A stretch of 64,000 nt of DNA from a virus: the IMG/VR virus record IMGVR_UViG_3300035661_000012, positions 90,305 to 154,304 of that record. One strand, written 5' to 3'. The notes under the pieces are model-generated. The model saw only the letters and a list, made by a program, of their open reading frames with translations. It searched no databases and had not been told where the DNA came from. Shown in pieces: positions 1 to 6,719 of the stretch. Positions within the stretch are counted from its first letter, which is position 1. The number at the start of each line of letters is the position of its first letter. A program made the translations under genes and the position numbers.

Positions 1-13
1 GTGTGCGTTGTTA

Positions 14-1351
14 TTATCCATGTGTTCCTCGGTGTTTCATCCATTGCTCAAATGGATATTCTGGAAAAGATATTAGTGGTATTGCGCTTCTGCCTTTATT
101 TAGAAATCGGCCAAAGCTTAAATCGTATTTTATTGGGTCTATATCTGTTATTCTAAGCGCATAAGATACAAGGCTTCCAGCTGCAGAGCCTCTGCCTGGT
201 CCTACTAGAATTCCATGAGTCTTAGCCCATACAACATAATCAGAAACTATTAAGAAATAGCTAGCAAAGTTCATCTGAGTGATTATTTGAATCTCATATA
301 GCAATCGATTTTTATATTCCGCGGGAACTTTATTTGTCCCCATTCGTTTAATAAGACCTTCTATTGCTCGTTTGCGAAATAGTTCGTCTTCATGACGAAT
401 ATTTCCAAACGTCGGAATTTTATAATTACCGAACTCGAATTCAAAGCTTACTCTATCTGCTATCTCTAATGTATTATTTATAGCTTCTGGATATTGTGAA
501 AATCTCTGTTTTAAATATTCCTCGTCGGGCAGATAGTAACCATCTCCCGGATATTTTCCAAAATCTGGATCATCTAAGGTTGTTTTCTTTCTATCGGCTA
601 ACATCATATCGTGTATAGTCACATCTTGGTCAAGCACCATATGTGTGTCGCCGGTTGCAACTGTTTTAATTTTATATTTGTCGGCGAATTCTAATATTGC
701 TTCTCTAATAATAGCTTCCTGTCTTAACCCATGGTTCATAATCTCTAAATAAAATCTGTCGCCGAAAATTTCCTTATGCCATTTAATTACATCTTCTGGA
801 CTTTCTTTACGATGTTTATCGCAAATATGTCCATCGCTACAATCAGCGCATTCTATAGCCGTTAGTGTTTCATAGCCATCTTCGTCTTTGAATGAGATAT
901 TTCTTTGGTCCATAATAGTTTTTGATAAATTAGAGGCAAGGCATCCAGATAATACTATTAAGCCTTCATTGTATCTGCGTAATAATTCTCTATCTATGCG
1001 AGGCTTACGATAAAACGATTCAGCTTTAAATGATTCGTTTACTAAAGTGCATAAATTCTGCCAGCCCTTTTTATTCATAGCTATCAATGTTAAATGATAG
1101 TAATGGTCTATCTTATTCTCTTTATCAAATCGCGAACGATTAGCAACATAAGCTTCCATTCCTAAAATAGGCTTAATATCAACGGCTTTCATTGTTTTGT
1201 AAAATTCAACTGCTCCAGATAATGTTCCATGATCAGTTAAAGCAATTGCCGGGTATTTTAGTTCTTTTGCTCGTTTTGCTAAATCTGGAATCTTGGCAAC
1301 ACTATCCATCGTAGAGAATGTCGTGTGCTGATGTAGATTTACGAAGTTCAT
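14..1351 (-). CDS. dnaE: DNA polymerase III alpha (DnaE-type), N-terminal part only
   Basis: 445 aa. The N-terminal PHP domain is clear: HQHTTFS near residue 8, LTDHGTLSGAVEF, ILGMEAYV and VATGDTHMV. The start of the C-family polymerase core follows (VGPGRGSAAGSL, TDIDPIKYDLSFGRFLNKGR, about residues 385-420). A cysteine-rich insert (CADCSDGHIC) near residue 168 may bind zinc. The start has an AGGA Shine-Dalgarno 7 nt upstream. The frame then reads SAIPLISFPE and stops after about 20 more residues, exactly where the family has PDIDxDF with its catalytic aspartates. Full-length DnaE is over 1000 aa, so this is a truncated, split or intron-interrupted polymerase gene whose remainder would lie left of the window. 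Confidence 0.85.
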   Translation of the reverse strand: MNFVNLHQHTTFSTMDSVAKIPDLAKRAKELKYPAIALTDHGTLSGAVEFYKTMKAVDIKPILGMEAYVANRSRFDKENKIDHYYHLTLIAMNKKGWQNLCTLVNESFKAESFYRKPRIDRELLRRYNEGLIVLSGCLASNLSKTIMDQRNISFKDEDGYETLTAIECADCSDGHICDKHRKESPEDVIKWHKEIFGDRFYLEIMNHGLRQEAIIREAILEFADKYKIKTVATGDTHMVLDQDVTIHDMMLADRKKTTLDDPDFGKYPGDGYYLPDEEYLKQRFSQYPEAINNTLEIADRVSFEFEFGNYKIPTFGNIRHEDELFRKRAIEGLIKRMGTNKVPAEYKNRLLYEIQIITQMNFASYFLIVSDYVVWAKTHGILVGPGRGSAAGSLVSYALRITDIDPIKYDLSFGRFLNKGRSAIPLISFPEYPFEQWMKHRGTHG

Positions 1352-1365
1352 TGTTATTTCCTAGT

Positions 1366-1815
1366 TTATGCTTCTATATCTGACTGATTGTCATAAATGA
1401 TATGATGTCTAAATACACTTTTGCATTCGTTTAATGTTGGAAAGCAATTATGTGTGCGGATAATATTGAATTTTTCTATCCAATATGGTTGTATGTATTC
1501 AACTCTTGTTGATAAGGTATAGAATACCTCTTTTTTACCATTGTGCTTGATGAATTTGTCTTTAGTAGTTTCTATTATCTTTTCTTTAGACAGAAATGAC
1601 TTTTTGTTAATCAAATATCTCTTGTACACCGGTGTAACAGCAAGTAGCTTTCTGTCAAGAATCATCTCTGAATTTAATAATTCATTTAATTCTTGCTCCG
1701 ATGATAAAAGAAAATATCTGATCTCGCCTTTTATTGTTACTTTGAGTATAGTGTAATCATTACTAAAGACCATTTCTTCTGACGGCGATAATTCTTTAGT
1801 TTCTGCTTGGTTCAT
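1366..1815 (-). CDS. Hypothetical protein, 149 aa
   Basis: No family recognised. The product is polar with no membrane segment. It contains aromatic and basic stretches (VFYTLSTRVEYIQPYW) and a single Cys in the C-terminal quarter. The start overlaps the end of the upstream UDG-like gene by 20 nt, so translation is probably coupled. It lies immediately before the DnaE fragment in the same operon, which weakly suggests a replication or repair role. Confidence 0.6.
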   Translation of the reverse strand: MNQAETKELSPSEEMVFSNDYTILKVTIKGEIRYFLLSSEQELNELLNSEMILDRKLLAVTPVYKRYLINKKSFLSKEKIIETTKDKFIKHNGKKEVFYTLSTRVEYIQPYWIEKFNIIRTHNCFPTLNECKSVFRHHIIYDNQSDIEA

Positions 1816-2437
1816 GTAGTTGTTCTCTTATAGTGTATGTGCGTGAATAGATATAGCGTAAGCTACTTTGATAATCTCTTTGTTTAATGTCAGAAAATAA
1901 GCCGACTATATCAGGATCTTCGATTGGATAAATTTCAAATAGCCCGTTATGAAAAATTGTTGGGGATTCCAACATCATATTATAATTCCACCGGTCCATT
2001 TTTTCTCCTAACGATAGTACAAATGATTCATATCCTAAAGGAATAATTAGCGATGGGTGAAGACTTTCTATGATTTCTTCATAGATCCATAGTAACTTAT
2101 TTATCTCGTCTAATTCGAATTTACTATTGCCTAAGCGGGTAAATGGGACGATATTGATAAAAAGGAAGTCATCTTCTTTGAATCCGTTCCGCAAAGCCAT
2201 AGCTTTAAAAGTTGCTCCTGTAGGGCATTGAAAAGCACAGTTATGCACGTTATTATATTTCGCCCAAAATAATTCTGTAAAATCAGCGTTTATTTTACAA
2301 ACTATGATGGGACTATCTGCATTGCCTCCCCATATAATATGGTGGTCGTCATATAGCCTCTGTGGTTGATTAGATTTTTTAGATATAAATTTGCCTATTT
2401 CATCAGATAGGCCGTTTAGAATCGCTTCTTTGTCCAT
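1796..2437 (-). CDS. Uracil-DNA-glycosylase-superfamily-like protein
   Basis: 213 aa. The arrangement resembles the UDG fold: PTGATFKAMAL near residue 70, a hydrophobic strand FLFINIVPFTRL near residue 93, a strand LIIPLGYESFVLSLG, and a late histidine segment PTIFHNGLFEIYPIEDPD near residue 160. These match the spacing of motifs in family 4/5-type UDGs and phage UDG-like proteins, but the canonical GExPG loop is not obvious, so it may recognise a base without being a classical glycosylase. An AGAGGT Shine-Dalgarno precedes the start. It neighbours SprT-like, RecA and DnaE genes. Confidence 0.45.
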   Translation of the reverse strand: MDKEAILNGLSDEIGKFISKKSNQPQRLYDDHHIIWGGNADSPIIVCKINADFTELFWAKYNNVHNCAFQCPTGATFKAMALRNGFKEDDFLFINIVPFTRLGNSKFELDEINKLLWIYEEIIESLHPSLIIPLGYESFVLSLGEKMDRWNYNMMLESPTIFHNGLFEIYPIEDPDIVGLFSDIKQRDYQSSLRYIYSRTYTIREQLHEPSRN

Positions 2438-2464
2438 CTGGACCTCTAAATAATATGTAAATAT

Positions 2465-3016
2465 TTAGCGATTCAGCTTTATTTGCATTATAAATTCATC
2501 GCTGAATTCACCATTATTGTATTTGGTACAACATTTAGCGCATGCAGCGTTTACAATTCGAGAGGTTTTATTTTGAAACTGGTAGGTGTATCCGCATTTT
2601 GGACATGTGGCAACATATCGTTTTTGTGGCTGCTTGATATGTGGCAATGCTAATTTTGACGGCGTTACATCAAGCCACTCGCACATTTTAAAAAATATCT
2701 CATTATGAGCTGATTGCTCTGACAAGATATGTGCGAATTCATGTTTAATAATATCAGCTACGGCTTTCTCGTTGTTTATTTTAATAACCGGCTCTGATAT
2801 TTCAAATCTTTTCTCTCTAAAAAATGTAATTCCCGCTGAGTTAATGCGTTTGTTAAGGCTGAACGTCCAGCCCATTTCGGAGATCCCGAATTCATCCATG
2901 AGTTCTTGGATTAATTTCTTAGCTTTATCAATATTCATTGTTATCTCTGGAAATATATCCTGCAAATATAAATTTGCAGGATACTTGGGTTTAGTATCCA
3001 TGTCAATATATGACAT
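2465..3016 (-). CDS. SprT-like zinc metalloprotease
   Basis: 183 aa. Mid-protein it carries the SprT/Spartan active-site motif HEFAH within IIKHEFAHILSEQSAHNEIF. This is followed by a C-terminal zinc ribbon, CPKCGYTYQF with a later CAKCC pair. SprT-family proteins are thought to cleave DNA-protein crosslinks or act as nucleoid-associated proteases. The ATG at 3016 (MSYIDMD) lies just after the recA stop. A TTG at 3034 overlapping the recA stop and an ATG at 3001 are alternatives, and none has a strong Shine-Dalgarno, so coupling to recA translation is likely. Confidence 0.8.
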   Translation of the reverse strand: MSYIDMDTKPKYPANLYLQDIFPEITMNIDKAKKLIQELMDEFGISEMGWTFSLNKRINSAGITFFREKRFEISEPVIKINNEKAVADIIKHEFAHILSEQSAHNEIFFKMCEWLDVTPSKLALPHIKQPQKRYVATCPKCGYTYQFQNKTSRIVNAACAKCCTKYNNGEFSDEFIMQIKLNR

Positions 3017-3023
3017 AGTAGCA

Positions 3024-4121
3024 TTATGATTCAACGTCTAGAAGTTCGCCGGTTTGCAAATCGACTTTTTCTAGCAGATAAGGGCGAGTTTTTTGCCAAA
3101 TCTCTTCTAAAAGCTCAGGCTTCGCTTTTAATTTAAGCCGCGCCATATTCAATCCATTACCTAACGATTGCTCTCCATAATAGTAGTAGTTACCTTTCAT
3201 TATAACAACGCCTGTTTTAACAGCGAGATTTAGTTTATCAGCTTCAATAGAAAATCCTTCGCCGGGTATAAATAAAAACGACTCTTTGAGAAACGGAACA
3301 CCAAGTTTATTCTTGTCGCCGAAAATTGTTACTATCAAACCAATAAATTGATCCTTGCTATCATATAATTCTTTGTCGATGGAGAATTTCAATGCAGTGT
3401 GCGGATAGAATTTCATTGCGTTACCACCGGTATATTTTCTGCCGATGGATTTCATCATTCCACCCATGCTGACGATATTTTCGCGCATTTGATTAATATA
3501 AATAATAGAGCATTTATTATCATTAGCCGGGCCAACAATTCCTTCTAAATGTCTAGATAGCCTACGTGCTAATTCTCCCACTGAATCCTTACCATTCTCA
3601 GCTTCATATGTGCGCTGAGTCCCTAAAGCAGATACAGAGTCACAGACTACTATGTTAACTGCTCCGCTTTTAACATAGATATTGATAGCATCGAAAGCTT
3701 GTTCTCCGTAGTCTGGAATGATCAGATGAAATAGATCTTCGCGTGTATAGTCAATGCCAAACGCTTTTTTAGCGTATTTTGCATCGAAGGATCGTTCAGC
3801 ATCGCACCACATGCCTGGCATGTTATCGGCGTTTAGCCAGCCTACTATTTGCTCAGCTAATGATGATTTGCCGCATGATTCCATGCCGAAGAAGTTATAT
3901 AGTTTTCCGAGAGCAAAGCCACTATCTGGCCCCGTGTATCTACCGGATAAGATATAGTTAAGACTCGGTAACGGTAACTCTTTTCTTGAGACCACCATAT
4001 CTTCTACGCGATCATAGTATAGAGTAGCCTCTGTGTGTAAGTTTAGCAATTCTGCTTTGGCGAGGGCCAAAGCAGAATTATTCGCGGTTGCTGTAGTTTC
4101 TTTGTTTGTTCTCTTAGCCAT
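3024..4121 (-). CDS. recA: RecA recombinase
   Basis: 365 aa, close to bacterial RecA length. Walker A GMESCGKSSL lies near residue 78, Walker B VNIVVCDSVSAL near 153, the L2-region INQMREN near 214, and KYTGGNAMKFY just after. It forms ATP-dependent filaments on ssDNA for strand exchange. The ATG start at 4121 is preferred; an in-frame TTG at 4187 with an upstream GGAG would add 22 residues. A sigma70-like promoter lies about 180 nt upstream (4305-4334), and the intervening leader carries a hairpin motif shared with the 68-aa gene at 4532-4738. Confidence 0.93.
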   Translation of the reverse strand: MAKRTNKETTATANNSALALAKAELLNLHTEATLYYDRVEDMVVSRKELPLPSLNYILSGRYTGPDSGFALGKLYNFFGMESCGKSSLAEQIVGWLNADNMPGMWCDAERSFDAKYAKKAFGIDYTREDLFHLIIPDYGEQAFDAINIYVKSGAVNIVVCDSVSALGTQRTYEAENGKDSVGELARRLSRHLEGIVGPANDNKCSIIYINQMRENIVSMGGMMKSIGRKYTGGNAMKFYPHTALKFSIDKELYDSKDQFIGLIVTIFGDKNKLGVPFLKESFLFIPGEGFSIEADKLNLAVKTGVVIMKGNYYYYGEQSLGNGLNMARLKLKAKPELLEEIWQKTRPYLLEKVDLQTGELLDVES

Positions 4122-4184
4122 TGTGATTCCGTTGGAGTGAATATCGTATATAATTTGTTTGCTGAGGTTAGTGACTAGTCTTTT

Positions 4185-4220
4185 CAATCACTTTAATCTC
4201 CTATCTCTAGGGGAGTCGGC
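4185..4220 (-). promoter_or_regulatory. Hairpin leader motif, copy 1 (upstream of recA)
   Basis: Transcript sense reads GCCGACTCCCCTAGAGATAG and continues GGAGATTAAAGTGATTG. CCUA/UAGG pair around a GAGA (GNRA) tetraloop, and the 3' arm merges into a GGAG Shine-Dalgarno-like sequence. A near-identical element stands before the gene at 4532-4738 (4764-4798). A post-transcriptional control site is inferred; it could also be an alternative ribosome-loading site for the TTG at 4187. Confidence 0.5.
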
Positions 4221-4304
4221 GTTGTCTAGTCGTCGGTTGTTATAACGCGAGGGCTTTAGACGAAAACTAGCGAACGCGTCGACTTTCGTAAACCTTATTA
4301 CTTA

Positions 4305-4334
4305 AATATAATGAAAACCCGTAATACGTGTCAA
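4305..4334 (-). promoter_or_regulatory. Sigma70-like promoter for recA
   Basis: On the minus strand a perfect -35 TTGACA (4329-4334) is followed after 18 nt by -10 TATATT (4305-4310; TTATAT at 17 nt is an alternative). Transcription would begin near 4298 and run into the recA leader. This suggests recA is read by host RNA polymerase. Confidence 0.7.
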
Positions 4335-4531
4335 GTAAAAAATTATAAGTTATTACAAGACAATAAGTTACAGAGGTGAATCGGACACGATGTCTTTGAG
4401 TTTTCCGAGGACTTGTGTGTCCGATTAAGCCTTGTGTGTCGCAGTAAAAAAGGGGGCGCTCTTAAAAATACTCCCACCATTTCATAATGATCCCACCACC
4501 TAAAAAGGCTGCCGGGACCTAATAAAAATTC
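4335..4531. other. Intergenic stretch upstream of recA promoter
   Basis: About 200 nt with no convincing gene. It contains an interrupted dyad CGGACAC ... GTGTCCG (4393-4425) able to form a hairpin, and a purine-rich run AAAAAAGGGGGCGC. The dyad could be an operator for the recA promoter or the terminator-proximal end of the 68-aa gene transcript. Confidence 0.35.
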
Positions 4532-4738
4532 TTAGTCTTTACTTTTTTCTTCGACTTTTATAAGTTCATTTACATAATTGATAATCTCTTCATCAGTATC
4601 AAAGGAATCAATTACCGTTGGTTCTGTATCTGCGTCTGTTGGTAATTCAGTTAGTGTATATTTGCGATTTTCGTATACACTTATATTAAACTTTTCCTTT
4701 AATACATTGATTGCTTCTTCGAATGTTGTAATTTCCAT
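4532..4738 (-). CDS. Small acidic protein, 68 aa
   Basis: The product is strongly acidic (TDADTEPTVIDSFDTDEEI) with an N-terminal amphipathic helix. No family recognised. A GGAG Shine-Dalgarno sits 9 nt before the ATG. Its leader shares a hairpin motif with recA, suggesting co-regulation. Such acidic phage proteins are sometimes DNA mimics, but nothing here proves that. Confidence 0.65.
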   Translation of the reverse strand: MEITTFEEAINVLKEKFNISVYENRKYTLTELPTDADTEPTVIDSFDTDEEIINYVNELIKVEEKSKD

Positions 4739-4763
4739 AATATGTCTCCATTTATTTATTTTC

Positions 4764-4798
4764 TAATCACTTTAATTCCTATAACTAGGGGTGTCGGC
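4764..4798 (-). promoter_or_regulatory. Hairpin leader motif, copy 2
   Basis: Transcript sense GCCGACACCCCTAGTTATAG then GAATTAAAGTGATTAG. CCUA/UAGG close a GUUA loop. Conservation with the recA copy extends on both sides of the hairpin, while the loop differs (GUUA versus GAGA). It lies in the 5' leader of the 68-aa gene. Confidence 0.5.
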
Positions 4799-4852
4799 TT
4801 AGCAACTGAATTTAAAATCATTAGTCAGCGTTAGCTGACATTCAACTTGACT

Positions 4853-4879
4853 AAAAAACAGCCCTCTTGTCAGAGCTGT
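4853..4879 (-). terminator. Intrinsic terminator candidate
   Basis: In minus sense, ACAGCTCT-GACA-AGAGGGCTGT is followed by TTTTTT. It sits in the divergent gap between the 68-aa gene and hsp20. It would stop leftward transcription coming from the 5.4-6.2 kb genes through the hsp20 antisense region. Confidence 0.5.
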
Positions 4880-5007
4880 AATTAGCATTGGTAAAAATGC
4901 CATTTTGTGGGACAGAAATGCTGTTTTTTACGATTGGCATGGATTTTGGTAATTGCGAGATACAAAACAACTAATTAAATAACAAACTAATCAAAAGGAG
5001 GTTACTT

Positions 5008-5349
5008 ATGATACACAAATATTTCTACGCATTTTCTTCTTCTAATTTTAATTATCCAGCAACCTTTTCTCCAAAAATAGATGTTTCTGAGGAAGAAGAC
5101 AAAATCAACATTATTGCCGAAATTCCTGGCGTAAAGAAACAAGATGTTAAAATTACATTAGAGGATGATATTTTAACTATCGAGGGAGAAAAGAAACAAG
5201 GATCTGAAAAGTCTCTTAGCTTCAAACGTAGCTTTACTCTGCCTGCAGAAGTTGACGGGGAAAAAGTAGAAGCTAAGATTGAAGATGGAATATTGAATAT
5301 CTCGTTTAAAAAATTAGAACCGCGTAGAAAAATAATAGAGCTGGTTTAA
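5008..5349 (+). CDS. Small heat-shock protein, Hsp20/IbpA family
   Basis: 113 aa, the only gene clearly on the plus strand. The alpha-crystallin domain runs from about residue 20 to the end: EIPGVKKQDVKITLEDDILT, RSFTLPAEVDGEKVEA and GILNISFKK. It is an ATP-independent holdase for unfolding proteins. AAAAGGAGG lies 7 nt before the ATG, and a terminator hairpin follows the stop. The short N-terminus (about 20 residues) and lack of an IXI tail may limit oligomer size. Confidence 0.93.
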   Translation: MIHKYFYAFSSSNFNYPATFSPKIDVSEEEDKINIIAEIPGVKKQDVKITLEDDILTIEGEKKQGSEKSLSFKRSFTLPAEVDGEKVEAKIEDGILNISFKKLEPRRKIIELV

Positions 5350-5366
5350 TTCCAGCTCTTATTTGT
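5338..5366 (+). terminator. hsp20 terminator
   Basis: GAGCTGG-TTTAATT-CCAGCTC followed by TTATTTGTT. The stem overlaps the last codons and stop of hsp20. Confidence 0.7.
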
Positions 5367-5737
5367 TATTCATTTTTATGTTTGTATTTATATAATTCAA
5401 TTATAATTTTTGGCAATTCGTGTCCATACACATCAGATTTGCAATATATTTTATCAAAACAATTACAATCTTCTGGTAATTGCTCCATTAAATATGCCGT
5501 ATATCCTACTATTAAGCTTTTAACATCTCTGCTCTTTAATTCATTTGCAATAGTACAACCATCGTTTTTTGGCATATTAATATCACTAATTATCACATCG
5601 TAGTCATTAGTTAGCGATAGTTCAATTCCTTCTTCAACATCTTTAGCAAAATCTGGTTTGATATCATATTTTCTAAATGCTAATCGAAGCATCATTAACA
5701 TTGATTCATCGTCGTCAATTATTAGCACTTTTATCAT
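5366..5737 (-). CDS. Response regulator receiver domain (CheY-like), stand-alone
   Basis: 123 aa, receiver domain only. KVLIIDDDES holds the acidic pocket, YDVIISDINMPKNDG the phospho-acceptor Asp, and GYTAY the switch Thr position. No output domain is present and no histidine kinase is visible nearby. The chosen ATG at 5737 gives the canonical CheY start; a longer reading exists but overlaps the upstream gene. It probably taps into host two-component signalling. Confidence 0.8.
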   Translation of the reverse strand: MIKVLIIDDDESMLMMLRLAFRKYDIKPDFAKDVEEGIELSLTNDYDVIISDINMPKNDGCTIANELKSRDVKSLIVGYTAYLMEQLPEDCNCFDKIYCKSDVYGHELPKIIIELYKYKHKNE

Positions 5738-5915
5738 GTTTATTAGACCTGCATTGTTTATGATATGATTGATATTCAGTATCTTGATCATCACCTATTA
5801 TTTCGCGTATATGTTCTTCATTGCTTCTAATCCACGTGTGGCATATAGAACATTTACGAGCTAATGGGCTTTTTACCAAAAGTAAGTTTTTATTTATCTT
5901 TTTTATTATTTGCAT
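5715..5915 (-). CDS. Small zinc-finger-like protein
   Basis: 66 aa. A CSICHTW ... YHKQC arrangement looks like a single treble-clef or LIM-type zinc site. An upstream ATG at 5957 falls inside the terminator stem at 5947-5969, so the ATG at 5915 (MQIIKK) is preferred. The stop overlaps the start of the response regulator, indicating coupling. Function unknown. Confidence 0.5.
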   Translation of the reverse strand: MQIIKKINKNLLLVKSPLARKCSICHTWIRSNEEHIREIIGDDQDTEYQSYHKQCRSNKHDKSANN

Positions 5916-5938
5916 TATACAATAGCCATTGATTTGAG

Positions 5939-5969
5939 AAAAAAAACTAAGTGGCATATAGCCACTTAG
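5939..5969 (-). terminator. Intrinsic terminator
   Basis: Minus sense CTAAGTGGC-TATAT-GCCACTTAG followed by eight U residues. It ends the transcript of the 73-aa gene. Confidence 0.8.
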
Positions 5970-6034
5970 CAGGAGATGTCAGTTAAGGTTGGGGAGAACC
6001 ATATGAAAGCACTGACAAAATGATGAACATGTGT

Positions 6035-6256
6035 TCAATAAATATTTAATTCTTTAATGTAAGCTAAATCTTCATCGCTAATATTAATATTGATTTCGTC
6101 AATATTAATATCGATGCCGATTGTACCTCTATCGGCTTTATTGTCTATTACCGCTATTTCGTTAATTGCTTTATGTACGGCCTCTCTTAGTGAATTCGCT
6201 TCAACAGCTAATACAACTGACCGCTCATATTTAATTGGAATATTGTAAAATCTCAT
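6035..6256 (-). CDS. Hypothetical phage-type small protein, 73 aa
   Basis: A short alpha/beta protein with VVLAVEANSLREAVHKAINE, a pattern common in small phage proteins of unknown role. The C-terminal half is acidic (DINIDEININISDEDL). The Shine-Dalgarno is weak. It is followed by a strong terminator (5939-5969), so it forms a short transcription unit. Confidence 0.6.
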   Translation of the reverse strand: MRFYNIPIKYERSVVLAVEANSLREAVHKAINEIAVIDNKADRGTIGIDINIDEININISDEDLAYIKELNIY

Positions 6257-6342
6257 AGTATTTCTATATTAGTTAAAATGTAATTTATTTTTTTTTGGTG
6301 TATTTTCAATGTAAACGCCAAAGGTTTAAACTTATTTTCGTC

Positions 6343-6385
6343 TTAAAAAGTTCCTTTATACCCCGATTTCTCGGGGTTTAAAAGG
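6343..6385 (-). terminator. Strong terminator at end of nrdJ downstream region
   Basis: Minus sense: a long stem with core ACCCCGA-GAAA-TCGGGGT, extended by CCTTTTAA/TATAAAGG and followed by AACTTTTT. It ends the hairpin-rich stretch that follows nrdJ. Confidence 0.75.
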
Positions 6386-6719
6386 AAGACCGTGATACGG
6401 CTATTCGCCCTTATGGGCTCTAACAAGCCAGTTATACCACACAGCAGCAGCCGTTGCTGGCATTTATGACAGCAACAGCCGCTGCTGTTAATTGCTAAGC
6501 CATTATTGTTTAATGGTTTCCTCTTAGGCTCCTTTGCAGGAGCCCATCAAAGGAATCGTGCGACGCACTGTTACTACCAGGACTCTTCGAATCCATCGTG
6601 CGGTGTCCATGGTAGAGATCTAGATCCAATGCATCCTATACAGCTACAACTACGGTTGTAGCTGTTGCTGATTATGTCTCAGATGTTCTGAGTTTTTCAT
6701 TTTCTTTAATAATTCATTT
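6386..6719 (-). ncRNA. Candidate structured non-coding RNA downstream of nrdJ
   Basis: About 330 nt without a gene, dense in hairpins. In minus sense: CTCAG/CTGAG; ACAGCTACAA/TTGTAGCTGT; a stem CTACCA-GGAC/GTCC-TGGTAG; GGCTCCT-GCAA-AGGAGCC with a GNRA loop; CCATT/AATGG; an interrupted palindrome at 6441-6488; GCCC-ATAA-GGGC; and CCG/CGG. A terminator follows. It may be an independent RNA or a processed 3' UTR. I do not match it to a named family. Confidence 0.5.

Noticed and set aside
5916-5957. Longer start for the 66-aa zinc protein
   Set aside because: The ATG lies inside an intrinsic terminator stem, so transcripts would normally end before it.
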